A DNA stretch of 64,000 nt from Brachypodium distachyon (Eukaryota; Streptophyta; Magnoliopsida; Poales; Poaceae). The notes beneath the pieces were generated by a model. The model was not told the origin of the DNA. It ran no database searches and saw only the letters and a program-made list of their open reading frames with translations. Positions within the stretch are counted from its first letter, which is position 1. Every line of letters starts with the position of its first letter. Below are positions 43,639 to 55,037 of this stretch, piece after piece. The translations under genes and the position numbers were made by a program. The stretch spans positions 21,912,555 to 21,976,554 of the forward strand of contig NC_016133.3 of NCBI RefSeq assembly GCF_000005505.3, given 5' to 3'.

Positions 43639-46420
43639 TTATACACATTTAAAAAGACAACTATTAGTAACATGAAAGTGAATAAAATTGTTAAATAAAT
43701 GCAGTATTTGCTCACCTTTAAGTTTGTTTCGAAGCCAATCTTGAGAGCACATCAATACCTCAAGGATATGAGAAGTGAGGCAGCTCTGATGTTCATCAAC
43801 AATTCTGCCACTTGTACTAAAGGCAGATTCAGAAGCAACGGTTGTAATCGGAATAGCAAACACATCTTTTGCTACTTTCCTTAAGGTTGGATATCGTGTG
43901 CCAGCTACTTTCCACCAATCCAACACATTGAACTTTTCAGTATAAGTCACTAATGCATCATTCAAATACTGCTCTATCTCTCCATGAAGCCTAGCTGCTG
44001 CAGGTCTTTGTTGTGAAACGATGTCATGGAAGAAAGTCATAATTGCAGGAACTTCCGTTGCAGACAAAGAGCAATCATCAGTTGATTGATATTCCTCCGG
44101 ATCCACTTCATACTCCTCTAACAATCTATGGAGATTAGCAACTACTCCATCAACCTTTTCGGGACATTCATAAGATGATGGATCTTCGATATCACGGAGA
44201 CCGGAATAACATGCCATCAACATTTGCTTCTTACACCTAGGATCTAGGATTGTAGCTATGCCCATCAATCCTTGGATATCTGTCCAATACTTGTCAAATT
44301 TTTCTGTCATGCTTCTTGTCATTGCCATTATCACTGGATTACTAGAGGCTGCCCACTTCCTAATTTTCATCTTAATTTCACATAGCTTAGGGAAGTATAC
44401 ATTTGCAGTCACATAATCTTGTCCAGAGAATAGCTTAGTTATATCATAGAACAATCTAAGCTTCTCTACCATATCCGCAGCAAACTTCCATTCTTCGGGA
44501 CTAGGTAGATTCACATATTGCTTGTCAACTTGTTTGGCTCTTTCAAACACAGCTCTATAAGGGACAGCTACTTCAAGCATAATGAAACAGGAATTCCACC
44601 TAGTCTTGCAATCAAGTCTTAACTTCTTTGTAATTTTTACTTTCTTAAACTTAGCTATCTCTTCAAACTTTTCCACTCTTTTTGGCGTGGCAGTCCAATA
44701 TGCTACACTTTCTCTAATGTTTTCTACAGTAGATTTCATCGCATCTAAGCCATCCTTTACTATCAAGTTCAAAATATGAGCACAACATCTCATGTGAAGC
44801 ATTGTACCTTGCAACAGCAGCTTAGATGGACCGAGCTTCTCCACTAGCAAATCAATTGCCTTGTCATTTGATGTGCAGTTGTCAACGGTCACACTCATCA
44901 ATTTCTCATCAAGGTTCCATTCCACCAAGGACTCATGTAGTTGTTTAGCTATAACTTCTGCATTATGTGGTGCTGGCACATAAATAAACCTACAATGTGC
45001 ATATAAAGATAGCATTTAGAGTGGGCAGATTTGAGAGAGTGGGCAGATTTGAGAGAATGGCAGATTTAATCAACAATATCTATACCTCATGAGAATACTC
45101 CTAAGCCTCCAAGATTCATCAACAAAATGGGCTGTAACAGCCATGTAGCCCTTCTTTTGGTTCTCGGTTGTCCACATATCAGTTGTAATAGCAACCCTTG
45201 ATTGCTGCATAGTCATGTACTCAATGGCCTACTTTTTTTCAGAGTTGTACCTCTCCACAATATCCTTTCTACAAAAGATATTAGATTGTCAAAGAACAGA
45301 AATCAGCTTGTGAACAAAGAGGAAATAGTGGTAGCTTGTATTACCTAATGGTATTTCTTGTATATAGCTTGAATAGGGGCTGTAGTGCACCAACAAATTT
45401 TCTAAAACCAGCATGATCCACCATGGACAATGGGTACTCATGCAAAACCAGCATGTTACCAAGCTCTTCTCTTGCCACTTCTTGATAAAAAATGTAGTTC
45501 TCCACAGTCACCTTCCCATCCTCTTTAGAATTCATCCTCAATGTGGGTTGGCTCAAAGTTTTGCCCCCCTTTGTCTTCAACATCTTTTGCACACATATCT
45601 TTAGATGGTCATTCAAGTGTTTAGTGCCACCGCTCGACGATGCACTAAGATGCTTGTTACAGTAATTGCAAATAGCCTTCCACTCTCCATTTATGTTCTT
45701 TTTTACCATCTCCTTCCAACACTTAGAAGTTAATCTGCGCTTGAATGCTTGAGGTAACTCCTTCACATCATCCTCATCCCCATCTTCATCTGAAATGACC
45801 ACACGTTCTTCATTGACAGATTCAGAGAGATCATCTCCTGAAGCTTGGCTGTTGCAGCTTCTAACACTTGTCAATGAACAAAACAAATACATAATTAGAT
45901 ATGTGTGCAAAACAAATACACTGAGAACATAAAGAATATCTCACATTGGCGACTTGCCCTTGTATGTAGCGCTGCGTTTGGATGCCGCGGCGCTACCGCC
46001 AGCGGAGGAATTATCTCTAGTGCCACGGCGGCCGGCGGAAGACCCAGCGCCGCGGCCAGCAGCACCAAGTGGGCTGGGACTGGGTAGCCGTGGCTTGGGT
46101 CGTCGGCTCATGGCTTTGACCCTCGCTGCCGCCCGCGCACGCGAAGACCCTGAGTTGGAGATGCCCACAGGCCGCGTGCTCGATCTTGGAGGTATACCGA
46201 GAAGATACCCCAACCGGTCGGATCTAGAGGGTGGAGGTGGAACTGGCGGCAGGGAGCTACTCAGGGTCGTCGATGGGGAGTTGCTCGGGGTCGGTGTGAC
46301 AGCCTTCTTGCGGTGCTCTGCCGGCTTCGGTGAAAGGCTCACAGTCGGAGTGCTCCCCAGGTCTTCATCCTCGTGCTCGTCGGTCCCACTCCCCATGGCA
46401 TCGAAATCCATGGTGTCCAT
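43639..46420 (-). pseudogene. hAT transposase (RICESLEEPER-like), one nonsense codon
   Basis: A first exon starts at ATG 46420 (MDTMDFDAMGSGTDEHEDED) and is Ser/Pro-rich with basic patches, ending near 45941. The next exon (about 45870-45341) carries a BED-type zinc finger: AICNYCNKHL, then GGTKHLNDHLKIC. A third exon (about 45270-45087) contains ITTDMWTTENQKKGYMAVTA but has a TAG near 45230. The last exon (45015 to 43639) is open for 458 codons. It contains DNCTSNDKAIDLLV and the C-terminal hAT dimerisation region with RYPTLRKVAKDVFAIP and VASESAFSTSGRIV. A single stop is the only defect I see, so the source element was probably autonomous. Confidence 0.85.
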
Positions 46421-47099
46421 GGCGACTTGGCGAGACGGATGAGCAGAGGCGGATGGGGATCCGGAGATGGGGAGCCGGCCGTCGGAGAGAAGAGAGACGA
46501 GAGGCAGAGGAGCGGGGGCCGGGGGGGCTAGCGGCGGGGCGGCGGAAGCGGCGCCGGGGCCCATGGCGGTGTGGGACTTGGGGACAGTGGGAGGAGCCGA
46601 GGAGGAGTGGAGGACCGAGGATGAGACGATGACTCGATGAGTGCCTTCGGTGGCGTACTGGCGTGGGGGTGTTAGGTTAGGGGTTTCACAGGAATTGGGC
46701 TGGACCGCCGGATTTGACTGGGCCGGATGCATATACTGACATGTGGGGTCTGTATTACAAACCGGGTTTCCGGGTTCGGGTTCTGCTCTCCCAGACCCCG
46801 CCAGACCTGACGGGTTCAGGATTTCCCCCGTTTGCATACCCGCGGGTTTCAATTTTCCCCAGACCCACATCTAATCGGGTCTAGACCCGTCGGGTAATCG
46901 GGTTTCGGGTACCCATCACCATCCGGACCTGGGAGGCTGGGAATAGACTCGGGGGAACAGGACGGAGAATTCAGGTGAGGAGTGGTCGGGTGGATAAGGA
47001 CAAATTGAGGTGAATACGTGAACCGTCGGATAAAATCGTAGGCGCACTCCGTGAGACACGCGGGTGCTCACGCACGAATTAGATTCTCCGTAATTAAAA

Positions 47100-49320
47100 A
47101 TGAAAATCCAGATGTGATGAGTATCTTAACCACGCCAAAGTAGTAAGCACATAAACGTAAGAAAGAAATCATTCGTCGGAAAACCCTGCCGCTTGCTTGC
47201 ATTGCATCTCGCCTATATTCTTGCTTACACAAACAAGTTGGTCACGGATTTTTTTTACGAGGAACTTGTTAATTGACTGTTGATGGCTAAATAAGCGTAA
47301 TTTAACTGCTCTAATAAACATAGATTTGTTGCGAATCAGAAAATAAAGGCCCGCAAAAAAAAACAGCTTGCGCAGTAGGGAGAAAAATGTGGAAGAGATC
47401 GAGGTGTAGAGGAGGCAAGGCGATGGGAACGGTGATTTAATTACTTGGACAGATGCTGGTGGTGTCGCTCACGCCATAACGCTTGGAGAGGCGGAGGGTG
47501 ATCTCAGGAACACGCGGAGGCAATTTTTAGAGGTCGGCAGGGGTTGAAATCCCAACTTGAATATATTTTCAAAAAGAGGCCCGATGGGCAGTCAACTTGC
47601 CAAAGAAAGTTTCCCTCAAAGAAAACTTGCCAAAGAAAAAAACATAGAGAAAACAAAAGGCTCAATACATAATTATAACACAACACAAAAGAACCTTGTA
47701 AACAGAAGCAAGCCGGACAGTGTCTCTTTTTGTGCCGTGCTTCTAAGAATAAAAAATTAGAGAAGTTATCCCCACACATTACGCTAGCCGAACTATCTAG
47801 CACGTCTCACATTTTTTTTTCAAAAAAGGGATCTCCTCGGTCTCTGCATCGAATCGATGCACACAACCATTTTATTGCAAAGTTAAGTCATCTCGGTACT
47901 CAAGTCACGAGTCGCACAAAGTTGATACAAAAATAAACCAACAAAAGCAAAGATCTTGAATGTGTTTATGCATCTTGGAGTCTAGCAGCAGGCCGCCAGC
48001 CACCCAAGTTAGAGATATCCCGTGCGAGCATCTCCAACCTGGTGCACCCAAAAGCCGAAAGCACGTCTCACATGCTTGATGGTTTTAGCAAACGGTCCGG
48101 GGTGAGTTGTCGTTCATGATTGTTCCTGGCTGCATTCTACTACAAATTTCAAAACCCAATTTGAGCTGCAAATGAAGTCAAAAACAACTTAATAACTAAC
48201 TGTAAATGGCAGGCCGTGTAGAAAAATATAAGGATGACTATTCAAGCCCAGTGGGATCAAACAAAATGGTGTTGCCAGGATGTCAACACTATGGCATTTG
48301 AATGTCCTAGAAGAGAGCTCATGTGCTTCTTTTTAAATACCCCTCAGATCCCTTTCATCACCTGTCCCTGTCCTTCCGTAGAGTAAGTTCTTCTGTACCT
48401 AAGCACTTGCATTTTTATGTACACATGTGTCATGGATGGGATGCAATTGAGGGAAGCTGAACCCACAGGAGTGTCACTGAGAACACAGGTGCAGATGCCA
48501 ATGCATGGTGAGTTTTCATTTTTGCATCGCAATTGTGTTCTCAGGTCACCCCTTTGGGTTGCTTCCCTTGATTCCATGGCCAGGTTATGTGTCATGTTCA
48601 AAGAGATGCTTTTCACAGATTTGTGATGTTTTGTCCAAGCGACTGTAATCGCGTCCTCATGTGTTTCCTCGTTTTGGTGTTGAATTGGGAACATGTGCCT
48701 ATATTCTTTGGATGGAGCAGGTCCATGAGTGCATTTCGGAGCTAATTGCGGTGGCGGATGTTCGTGCGATCACACCGTAAGGATTGCTTTTGTGATCCAT
48801 CTAAAAACATTGTGTATCTCCTGCATGGATTCTCCTGGTATGACGATATCAATTGTTCGTTTACGCCGGAATCTATTATTTTTCAAAAAGGAGGACGTTC
48901 TTCCGATCTCTGCATCGATCATTGCCTATTGTTAAAGTGTAGTTTTTAAAACTTCATGTCAGCTTTTAAAAAAACTTCTTTAACTACTCTGCTGCAAAAT
49001 TGGATTTGTATTTTTCTTTCGAAAAAGGAAAGGGACCCGGTCTCTGCATCGATGCACATATCTCTTTTTTTTTTTTGCAAAGTTGAAAGAAGTCATACAT
49101 CAAAACTGGATTTGTAGTTCACACTACTTAACATTTATCATCTGAGATAACATGTTCATTGCCTATGCATAGGTAATTCTAGGATGAACCATTTCTAAGA
49201 TGATTGTTGTTCATACCTGCCAATTTTTTGTCTTGGTGTAAAATTATGACACTTCAATTTCTGTTGATTTTCTTTTTCTGTTTTTCGCGCACATATACAT
49301 GTTTTATAATTCTTTTGTGA
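47100..49320. other. Intergenic region, no gene recognised
   Basis: This is AT-rich sequence with three scattered copies of a motif like 'ggtctctgcatcgatgcaca' (47838, 48908 diverged, 49040), which is common in grass repeats. Open frames are short and without domains. Confidence 0.45.
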
Positions 49321-49321
49321 A

Positions 49322-49470
49322 TTACTACCTCTCTGTTCCTAAATATAAGAAGTTCTAGTTTTGTTGAGTCAAACTTTTGTTTAATCAAGTTTATAGAAAA
49401 AAAATGCTAATATGTACAATATCAAATACATATACTATGAAAATATATCTCAAGCTATCACTCTAAACAA
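49322..49470 (+). mobile_element. Stowaway-like MITE fragment
   Basis: It starts with a TIR of the type 'ctctgttcctaaatataag', characteristic of Stowaway MITEs in grasses. I did not find the opposite TIR, so it is a partial copy. Confidence 0.45.
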
Positions 49471-49515
49471 ACAGCAAGTCAAGTGCTGCATCCAGCTCCA
49501 GCAGCAGAAAATTAC

Positions 49516-49627
49516 TCCATCTGATTCTAAATTCTTGACTCAAATTTGATCAAATATGGATGTATCTATTCTTAAAAAGAATTTAGATGCATGTAATATT
49601 TCGACAACAATTTAGAATCGGAAAGAG
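49516..49627. mobile_element. Stowaway MITE, 112 bp
   Basis: TIRs CTCCATCTGATTCTAAATT and (reverse complement of the right end) CTCTTTCCGATTCTAAATT are flanked by TA on both sides. Size, TIR consensus and TA duplication fit Tc1/mariner-derived Stowaway elements. Confidence 0.85.
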
Positions 49628-49733
49628 TAGTTTCTTTCAGCTCTAGCCTTCACGAAAGCAAAAACTGTAGAGACTGTAGATTGCTCATGGAATGTAAATT
49701 TTTCTACCAACGGTCACGTATCTCAATATATTA

Positions 49734-49868
49734 CTACCTCTGTTCTTGGAAATATGTGACGTTTTCAAAAGCGTGTAGTCTAATTTTGACTACTAATAGG
49801 CCAAAAAGTTAATCAGATTGGTGAGATGAAAGTGGTACCATTATTTGTCAAGAACACATACTCCCAGG
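49734..49868. mobile_element. Diverged Stowaway-like MITE
   Basis: The left end 'ctacctctgttcttggaaat' is mirrored imperfectly by 'tttgtcaagaaca' at the right. The right terminus is degraded. Confidence 0.4.
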
Positions 49869-50065
49869 CGGACAAGAAATTTGATTGTTTCACAAAAAAA
49901 TCATCCCAAGTGAATGTAAATTTTCATGTAAAATAAAAGTAAAAAAGGCAACTTAATACTAAAACATTTGCTTTTAAAAATCACTGAAAATTTAGAAAAC
50001 AAAGTTTCTCTTTTTTGACTTGAAAATTTACAGGCATGTTAAATGCTAGAAGATATACATATGTA

Positions 50066-50147
50066 CTCCATCCGGCCGGAATTACTTGTCTCAAGTTTAG
50101 TAAAAAGTTGTACTAAATCACCGACAAGTAATTCCGGTCGGAGAGAG
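50066..50147. mobile_element. Stowaway MITE, 82 bp
   Basis: The ends are near-perfect inverted repeats: CTCCATCCGGCCGGAATTAC and the complement of gtaattccggtcggagagag. TA dinucleotides flank it. The whole element can fold into one hairpin. Confidence 0.9.
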
Positions 50148-50581
50148 TATTATTTTCTCAGGATTTTTGAAATGTTTTCATATTTTGTTTTGATTTTAAT
50201 CTTTATCCACATGCATGTGGACCTGTGAGTCAAAACGCCACTCCTAAAAATGGTTAAAAGTGCATATTTAAGACGTGTTCAAATCTAAAATGACAACTAT
50301 TTATGTGCGAAAGGAGTATATAAATTGTAGGCTTAGTTTAGGGACAGAATTTATTGAAAGATAAGATGTAAAAAAAAAGGGGTTAAATTCGTGGAGTAAC
50401 TATATTCCGATTCAGTCGGTGCCGTCCTCCCCGGTTGTCTTCACCCCGTTTCAACTTTTGGTCTTCCTTTCCTCCTTTTTTTATGCCCACACTCCAAACC
50501 AGCTAAAGCAGCTCGATCTGCAGTCATCAGCATCAGAGAAGAAGCAGCATCCGGTCCAAATCTCCTCCCCGGCTCCTTCCC
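50148..50581. other. Promoter and 5' UTR region of the membrane-protein gene
   Basis: It contains a partial MITE end ('aaatgacaactatttatgtg' near 50290) and a pyrimidine-rich leader from about 50400. A TATA-like 'gtatataaattg' occurs at about 50318. Confidence 0.4.
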
Positions 50582-51329
50582 ATGGCCATGGACGAGTAAG
50601 TCATCCTATCTTGGTTCCTCTCAGATTCATTCACCTCCCCAAAATCCCCACATGAACATCAATAACATACGAGAATCATCAGATGCTTGCATTTCTTCGA
50701 ATAAAAGCTAACCCCCTTGGTTCTCCTGTTCCAGATCCGACGAGCACAGCAACGGCGGCGGGCACAACAACAACGGCCACGGGTTCGAGTGGCGGCTGCC
50801 GGCGGCGCTGTCGGCGAACACGACGGGGGTGCACGTGACGGCGCTGGACGGGGTGGTGAACGTGAACTCGCTCTTCACGGTGGCCGTGTTCGTGGGCCTG
50901 TCCCTCGCGACGCCGGGCCAGCTCCGGAGCCTGGCGGGGGACCCGGCCTGCGACGCCGGGCCCGAGGTGGCCCGGTCGCTGCTGGTCCTCGAAGTGGTGG
51001 CCTTCTCCTCCTTCCTCTTCTCCAGCCTCGTGGCTCAGGGCCTCAAGCTCGCCCTCAACCTCATCAACTCCAAGGACCCGCACGACACGCTGCACGCCCA
51101 CATCGACGCCCGCGTGCTCCGCCTCGGGATGCTCGCCTCCGCCGTGGGGTCCGTCGTGGGCTGCGTCTTCCTCATGGTGTCCATGGTCATGGTCGTGCAG
51201 ATCCGGCTCGGCACGCTGGGCTGCGCCAGCAACAAGGCCGCAGCAAAGGCCGCCACTGGGCTCGTGGGCCTCGTCTCCACCGCGCTTGCCGTCTACATCG
51301 GCACCGTGTTCTACACCTTCACGCACTGA
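50582..51329 (+). CDS. Four-pass membrane protein, MEE60-like, two exons
   Basis: Exon 1 is 50582-50595 (ATG GCC ATG GAC GA). A GTAAGT donor follows and a TTCCAG acceptor precedes exon 2 at 50735. The junction completes a Glu codon. The spliced ORF encodes 202 residues ending in TGA at 51329. The N-terminus MAMDESDEHSNGGGHNNNG is hydrophilic. The conserved block VHVTALDGVVNVNSLFT precedes four hydrophobic segments at about 50-66, 85-106, 137-158 and 178-198. It resembles the plant family containing Arabidopsis MEE60 (maternal effect embryo arrest 60), whose biochemical role is unknown. The assignment is moderate. Coding is very GC-rich, as in many grass genes, and several overlapping frames are open by composition only. 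Confidence 0.85.
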
Positions 51330-52610
51330 TGAGTCTGATGATCCGCGGCAGTTTCATAACATCAGGTTCCTTCCTTGGATGTCGTTCTTTTTTCTGTTTT
51401 TCCTTTTGGGATTTGGTAGGCTGGTCAGATCAGAGTGCATGTTAACATAATTTGTGATAACATATATATCTTATAGAGTCGTTCTATCTTGAAAAGTGTG
51501 ATGTGATGATAACATATCTACTTACCACTTCATTCTCTTTTTTCATTAATTATAATATCATGTTACCAAAATGTTTAGTTGACATCTATGTTACTGCTTA
51601 ATTACTTGCCGCAGAGATGAAGATTTGTCGTAGGATCAACTATTACCGCTGTGTATGTAGGTATCGTTGCGTCTGCAGACTGCAGAGCTTGATCAAACAA
51701 ACTTTGAGTAACGTTGGGAATGATGATGTAGTTTTAGAAGATGTTTCTGAATGAGTGAAAAGGTGGTCTTATCAGATTGGCAGCTCCAATCATTTTGCGC
51801 AATTCGTGATTCCGGCAAAGGATTAGATCCTTGAGACTATGGACAAAGTTTGGTACATCTCATTTGCGTACATGCTGTCTGCCCTCGGATAACGAAGAGG
51901 CCCCAGCTTTTGCGCTCTCGATCTGAAGAGAACGGAGAACGTCCGCTGCTGTTCCAGGACTTGGTTCCCTTCTTTTTCAGAGCTCGACAGACGGGCATGT
52001 TTGAGCATGAGAAAGACAAGCGAATTGGCGACAGAGTCGACGCGTTGTGTTTTTTTGGATGCCGACTGTGTCGGTGCTAATGAAACGCCGCGTGGTTTTA
52101 CAGCAACGAAAAGACATACACGGAGGATTTGTTTAGGCGGTGACTCGGCATGCTTCCTTGCCGCGGTCGATCAGAGAGCGTTGGTTAACAAACAACGAAA
52201 CAAAAGACATTTCCCGGATGGGATATGTTTCCGCGTAGCTGCTACGGCTCCAACAAATAATGCATCACTCGCGGTGGATTCGACAGATTTCAGTCACCTA
52301 TCTGGCTAAATTTAATATCCCGTGTCGTTCTAAATGAAAGTTTCTGTTTTGTTATCTAGAAATGTAGACCTCTACCCAATTAATTATGAAGACCAAACTA
52401 ATTACAAACCACAACTTGTTGGTTTTGCATATCAACTAATTTGGAAAGCTTTATATCAACTATGGAAACCTCCAAATCTATCTCACCAATTTGTGAAATC
52501 ATAAGTGATGTGTAACATTGGCAACTATTTAATGAAACATCGATGCTGATACTTTGGGTAATACGAATACTTATGTAATGACATGTATCTTGTTTTGGAC
52601 TTAGTGCTTT
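51330..52610 (+). other. 3' UTR and intergenic region
   Basis: AT-rich sequence follows the stop codon. Short open frames at 51850-52310 have no recognisable domain. Nothing else is supported. Confidence 0.45.
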
Positions 52611-52618
52611 GATAGCGG

Positions 52619-53114
52619 TAGGGCTGGCTAACGAGCATGCTCGGTTCGTTAAGAGCTCGGTTCGTTAAGCTCGGTTCGTTAAGAGCTCGGATCGTTAAGA
52701 TCGTTATCGTTAACGATCTGAGACCATTGTTCGGCTCGGTTCGTTAAAAGCTCGCGAGCGCTCGTTAAGCTCGTTAAAAGCTCGTTAAGATAAATAAATG
52801 GCATGCTGATCAAATTTTTTTGGCATGACCTATTTGTTTGGGATAAATTTCGACACCAAACAAAATATATCCGGAACTGAACGGCTATTAAGATTGGAAG
52901 TAACACATCAAAAAGAAATAATGACACAAATCAAGCAACAAAATAAGTTTCAGTGGCCACTCACAAGTGATGTACGAGACGAGAGCTCGTTAAGCTTAAC
53001 GATCTGAAAAGGAAGTTTGGTTTGGTTCTATAGTTAACGATCCAAGCTCTTAATGAACCGAGTTAGCAAGCGTTCAATAAGATTGTCAAACTTCGATCTT
53101 TTCGTCCAGGCCTA
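52619..53114. mobile_element. hAT MITE, 496 bp, target duplication GATAGCGG
   Basis: Exact 8-bp repeats GATAGCGG lie at 52611-52618 and 53115-53122. Termini are TAGGGCTGG and (reverse complement) TAGGCCTGG. Subterminal regions are packed with 'gctcgttaa' and 'gctcggttcg' repeats on both sides in opposite orientation, typical of hAT transposase-binding arrays. There is no coding capacity. Confidence 0.92.
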
Positions 53115-53122
53115 GATAGCGG

Positions 53123-54043
53123 TGTGCCGATCCATCTTCTTATGTGAAAACGTGACGTAAATTGTGTTGAACTTACCCTAAGTCAAGTGTTCGTACTGGT
53201 TATTTGTTATATTCGCTTTCACGTGTTGCCGGAACTGGAGGAACGTGCTCGATGGACCATGATTGAGAGAAGCTGAGGTCGAGGGATCAAAGTCATGCGG
53301 CACGTTCGTGCAAAAGAACAATGAAAGTGAAAACTACGATGATCCGGGAGGGCACCAGTTTGTCATACGTTATTTATAGCGGAGATGTACGGTATTGGAA
53401 ATACTATTCGACACATGATGTTGAGTTTTTGAAGCCATCAGAAGGAGAGTTGATGGCATAAAATGGCATCGATGTGAAGACACTTAGGTCCAGTCCTAGA
53501 CGGGTCGAGAGCCGTTTAAAGACAGGACAATAGCATCATTAAGATGGTGTCCGATGAAAAAGTAGTCCACATGAAAGTTGTGCGCATCGTCGAGACAAAC
53601 AACTTTTCTTTTCGAGTCATCTCAATCAGAGGTCGTATGTGGGCTCCATGGTCAGAATAATGACTGGGACAGAGGTGTTTGTTTTGGATTCGGACTCTGC
53701 TTATGGTCGCGAAACAAATTAGACAAAGCTGCAACAATTAATTTGGATCGAAAGAAGTAGTATTAGCAACTTTGTCTAGATACAGATGTAACTGCATGCT
53801 GAAACGCTTCTAGATACGTGAATATGTAAACAATGTTGCAGACAAGCAATTTGTAGAGATGTAAACGGGTACCCGTTTGGGCACGTTTAGCACTGCCCAC
53901 AAACAGCCTTTGACAGCAGTTGAGAAAATCAAACTAAAAACGTGCGGAAAGTTCCCATTAGCGGGCTTCACAGAGCGCCATTGACATCCCTAGGAACAGA
54001 GAGAGTAGGTATACAAGTCTTTTGGCTTAAGTTCCTTTGGTTA
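53123..54043. other. Intergenic, with a degenerate hAT-like inverted repeat at 53854-53992
   Basis: TAGAGATGTAAACGG near 53854 is mirrored by the complement TAGGGATGTCAATGG ending near 53992, resembling hAT ends. I found no 8-bp duplication. The remaining sequence has no recognisable gene. Confidence 0.4.
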
Positions 54044-54630
54044 TGATGAGGGGAGAATATCTATTACTCCTGCTATTTCACCAACTCCATATATTTTGAG
54101 GTTTGGATCTTTTTGCGTTCAAGTTCCTCCGAAAGATGAGGTGAAGCCCAATTTCAGAACGCCACCAGTTTTGAAGTTTACTTCGTTTTAGAGTTTGAGA
54201 TTTATTTAAGTCTACACTGTTTTCTTTATTTTCGTTTGATGGTTTTTGGGCCTGTCCAAAACCACTTTTAGTTCAGCCTATGGGACTTAGTTGTGTGGCG
54301 TGGGGCCTGTCCCAGCCAAGTTGCGTTAAAGTCGCCCTATAAAGGGTTCTTGGCAGCCGTCGTTGTGGGGGTTGAATTTTCGAGAATAAGAATAGACCAG
54401 AAAAGTCCCAATGTTTTGGGGGCGCATATCGTCGTGTTTGCTTGCTGATCTTGAAGATCTGATGTCATGCCCTGCAGTGGAGTTGATTCTAATCAGTTCC
54501 AACGTGAGGAATTGAAGGGATTTGATCTGGATTATTTCATATTGATTTCGCTTGGTTGTTGATCTGCTGTTCGTCGATCGCCATGAAAGATTGGGCCTAA
54601 AACCCTTTTGGATCACGTTGATCCTTATCA
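54044..54630 (+). repeat. 5' LTR, 587 bp
   Basis: It starts TGATGAGGGGAG and ends atccttatCA. It holds a TATA box (ccctataaaggg near 54337). The initiator-tRNA-Met type primer-binding site follows after two bases. Confidence 0.9.
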
Positions 54631-55037
54631 TCTTGGTATCAGATTCGTCGGGTTTCTCACGGCGATTCTTTGTTGCATCTCCTACATCCGGATCGATCTG
54701 TTTGCCGCCTGGGAGTCCTCGTTCTGGTCATCTTCGTGCGCGGCGTTTGCCTGTCCGAGTCGGAGCCGCCTGGGAGTCCTCGTCCTGGTAATCTTCGTGC
54801 GCGGCGTTTGCCTGTCCGAGTCAGAATCTGGGAGTCCTCGTTCTGGTCATCTTCGTGCGTGGCGTTTCCTGTCCGAGTTGTATTCCTCCTGGGCTCCTGG
54901 CCGAATCCCTAGATAAGATTGGGCCACCCCCGTCCGAGCGGATCACCGGCCGGTCCTTGTTTTCTCGTGTCTGCCCAATCTTCTCGATTTGAAGTTTGCC
55001 GCCGTGACGCTCTAGATTTTCTCCTTGTTTGCACGTG

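Larger units (their letters stand above)
42860..46927 (-). mobile_element. hAT transposon, 4068 bp, 8-bp target duplication CCTGGGAG
   Basis: The termini are inverted repeats TCCGGATGG (left TCCGGATGGcaacc, right reverse complement TCCGGATGGtgatg). Exact 8-bp direct repeats CCTGGGAG flank it at 42852-42859 and 46928-46935. Subterminal regions are dense in 'cgggttcgggt' and 'acccgaaaccc' motifs, as in many plant hAT elements. It encodes a multi-exon transposase on the minus strand. The exact duplication and good TIRs indicate a fairly recent insertion into the Pack-MULE. Confidence 0.93.
38986..47090. mobile_element. Candidate Pack-MULE with WRKY and F-box fragments, split by a hAT element
   Basis: Flanking 9-bp direct repeats TAATTAAAA lie at 38977-38985 and 47091-47099. 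The ends are imperfect inverted repeats: left GGGACCGTGTCTAGGAAGTG, right (reverse complement) CGGAGAATCTAATTCGTGCG, both continuing into G(C/A)GCACC-like sequence. A 9-bp duplication is the Mutator hallmark. No Mutator transposase is present. Without the hAT insertion the element is about 4.0 kb. It contains an F-box-like fragment (minus) and a WRKY exon (plus). The repeat is AT-rich, so the 9-bp match alone is not decisive. Confidence 0.55.

Noticed and set aside
42853..46928. TCCGGA on both sides of the hAT element as target duplication
   Set aside because: TCCGGA is palindromic and part of the inverted termini. The true 8-bp duplication is CCTGGGAG just outside it.
50717..51445. Long open frame of 242 codons overlapping the membrane-protein gene in another frame
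   Set aside because: It is Arg/Gly/Pro-rich low-complexity sequence produced by the GC-rich codon usage of the real gene. The spliced frame has four clean membrane segments and proper splice sites.
53854..53992. Second hAT MITE
   Set aside because: The termini are similar to hAT ends, but the flanking 8-mers do not match, so I kept it only as a degenerate inverted repeat.
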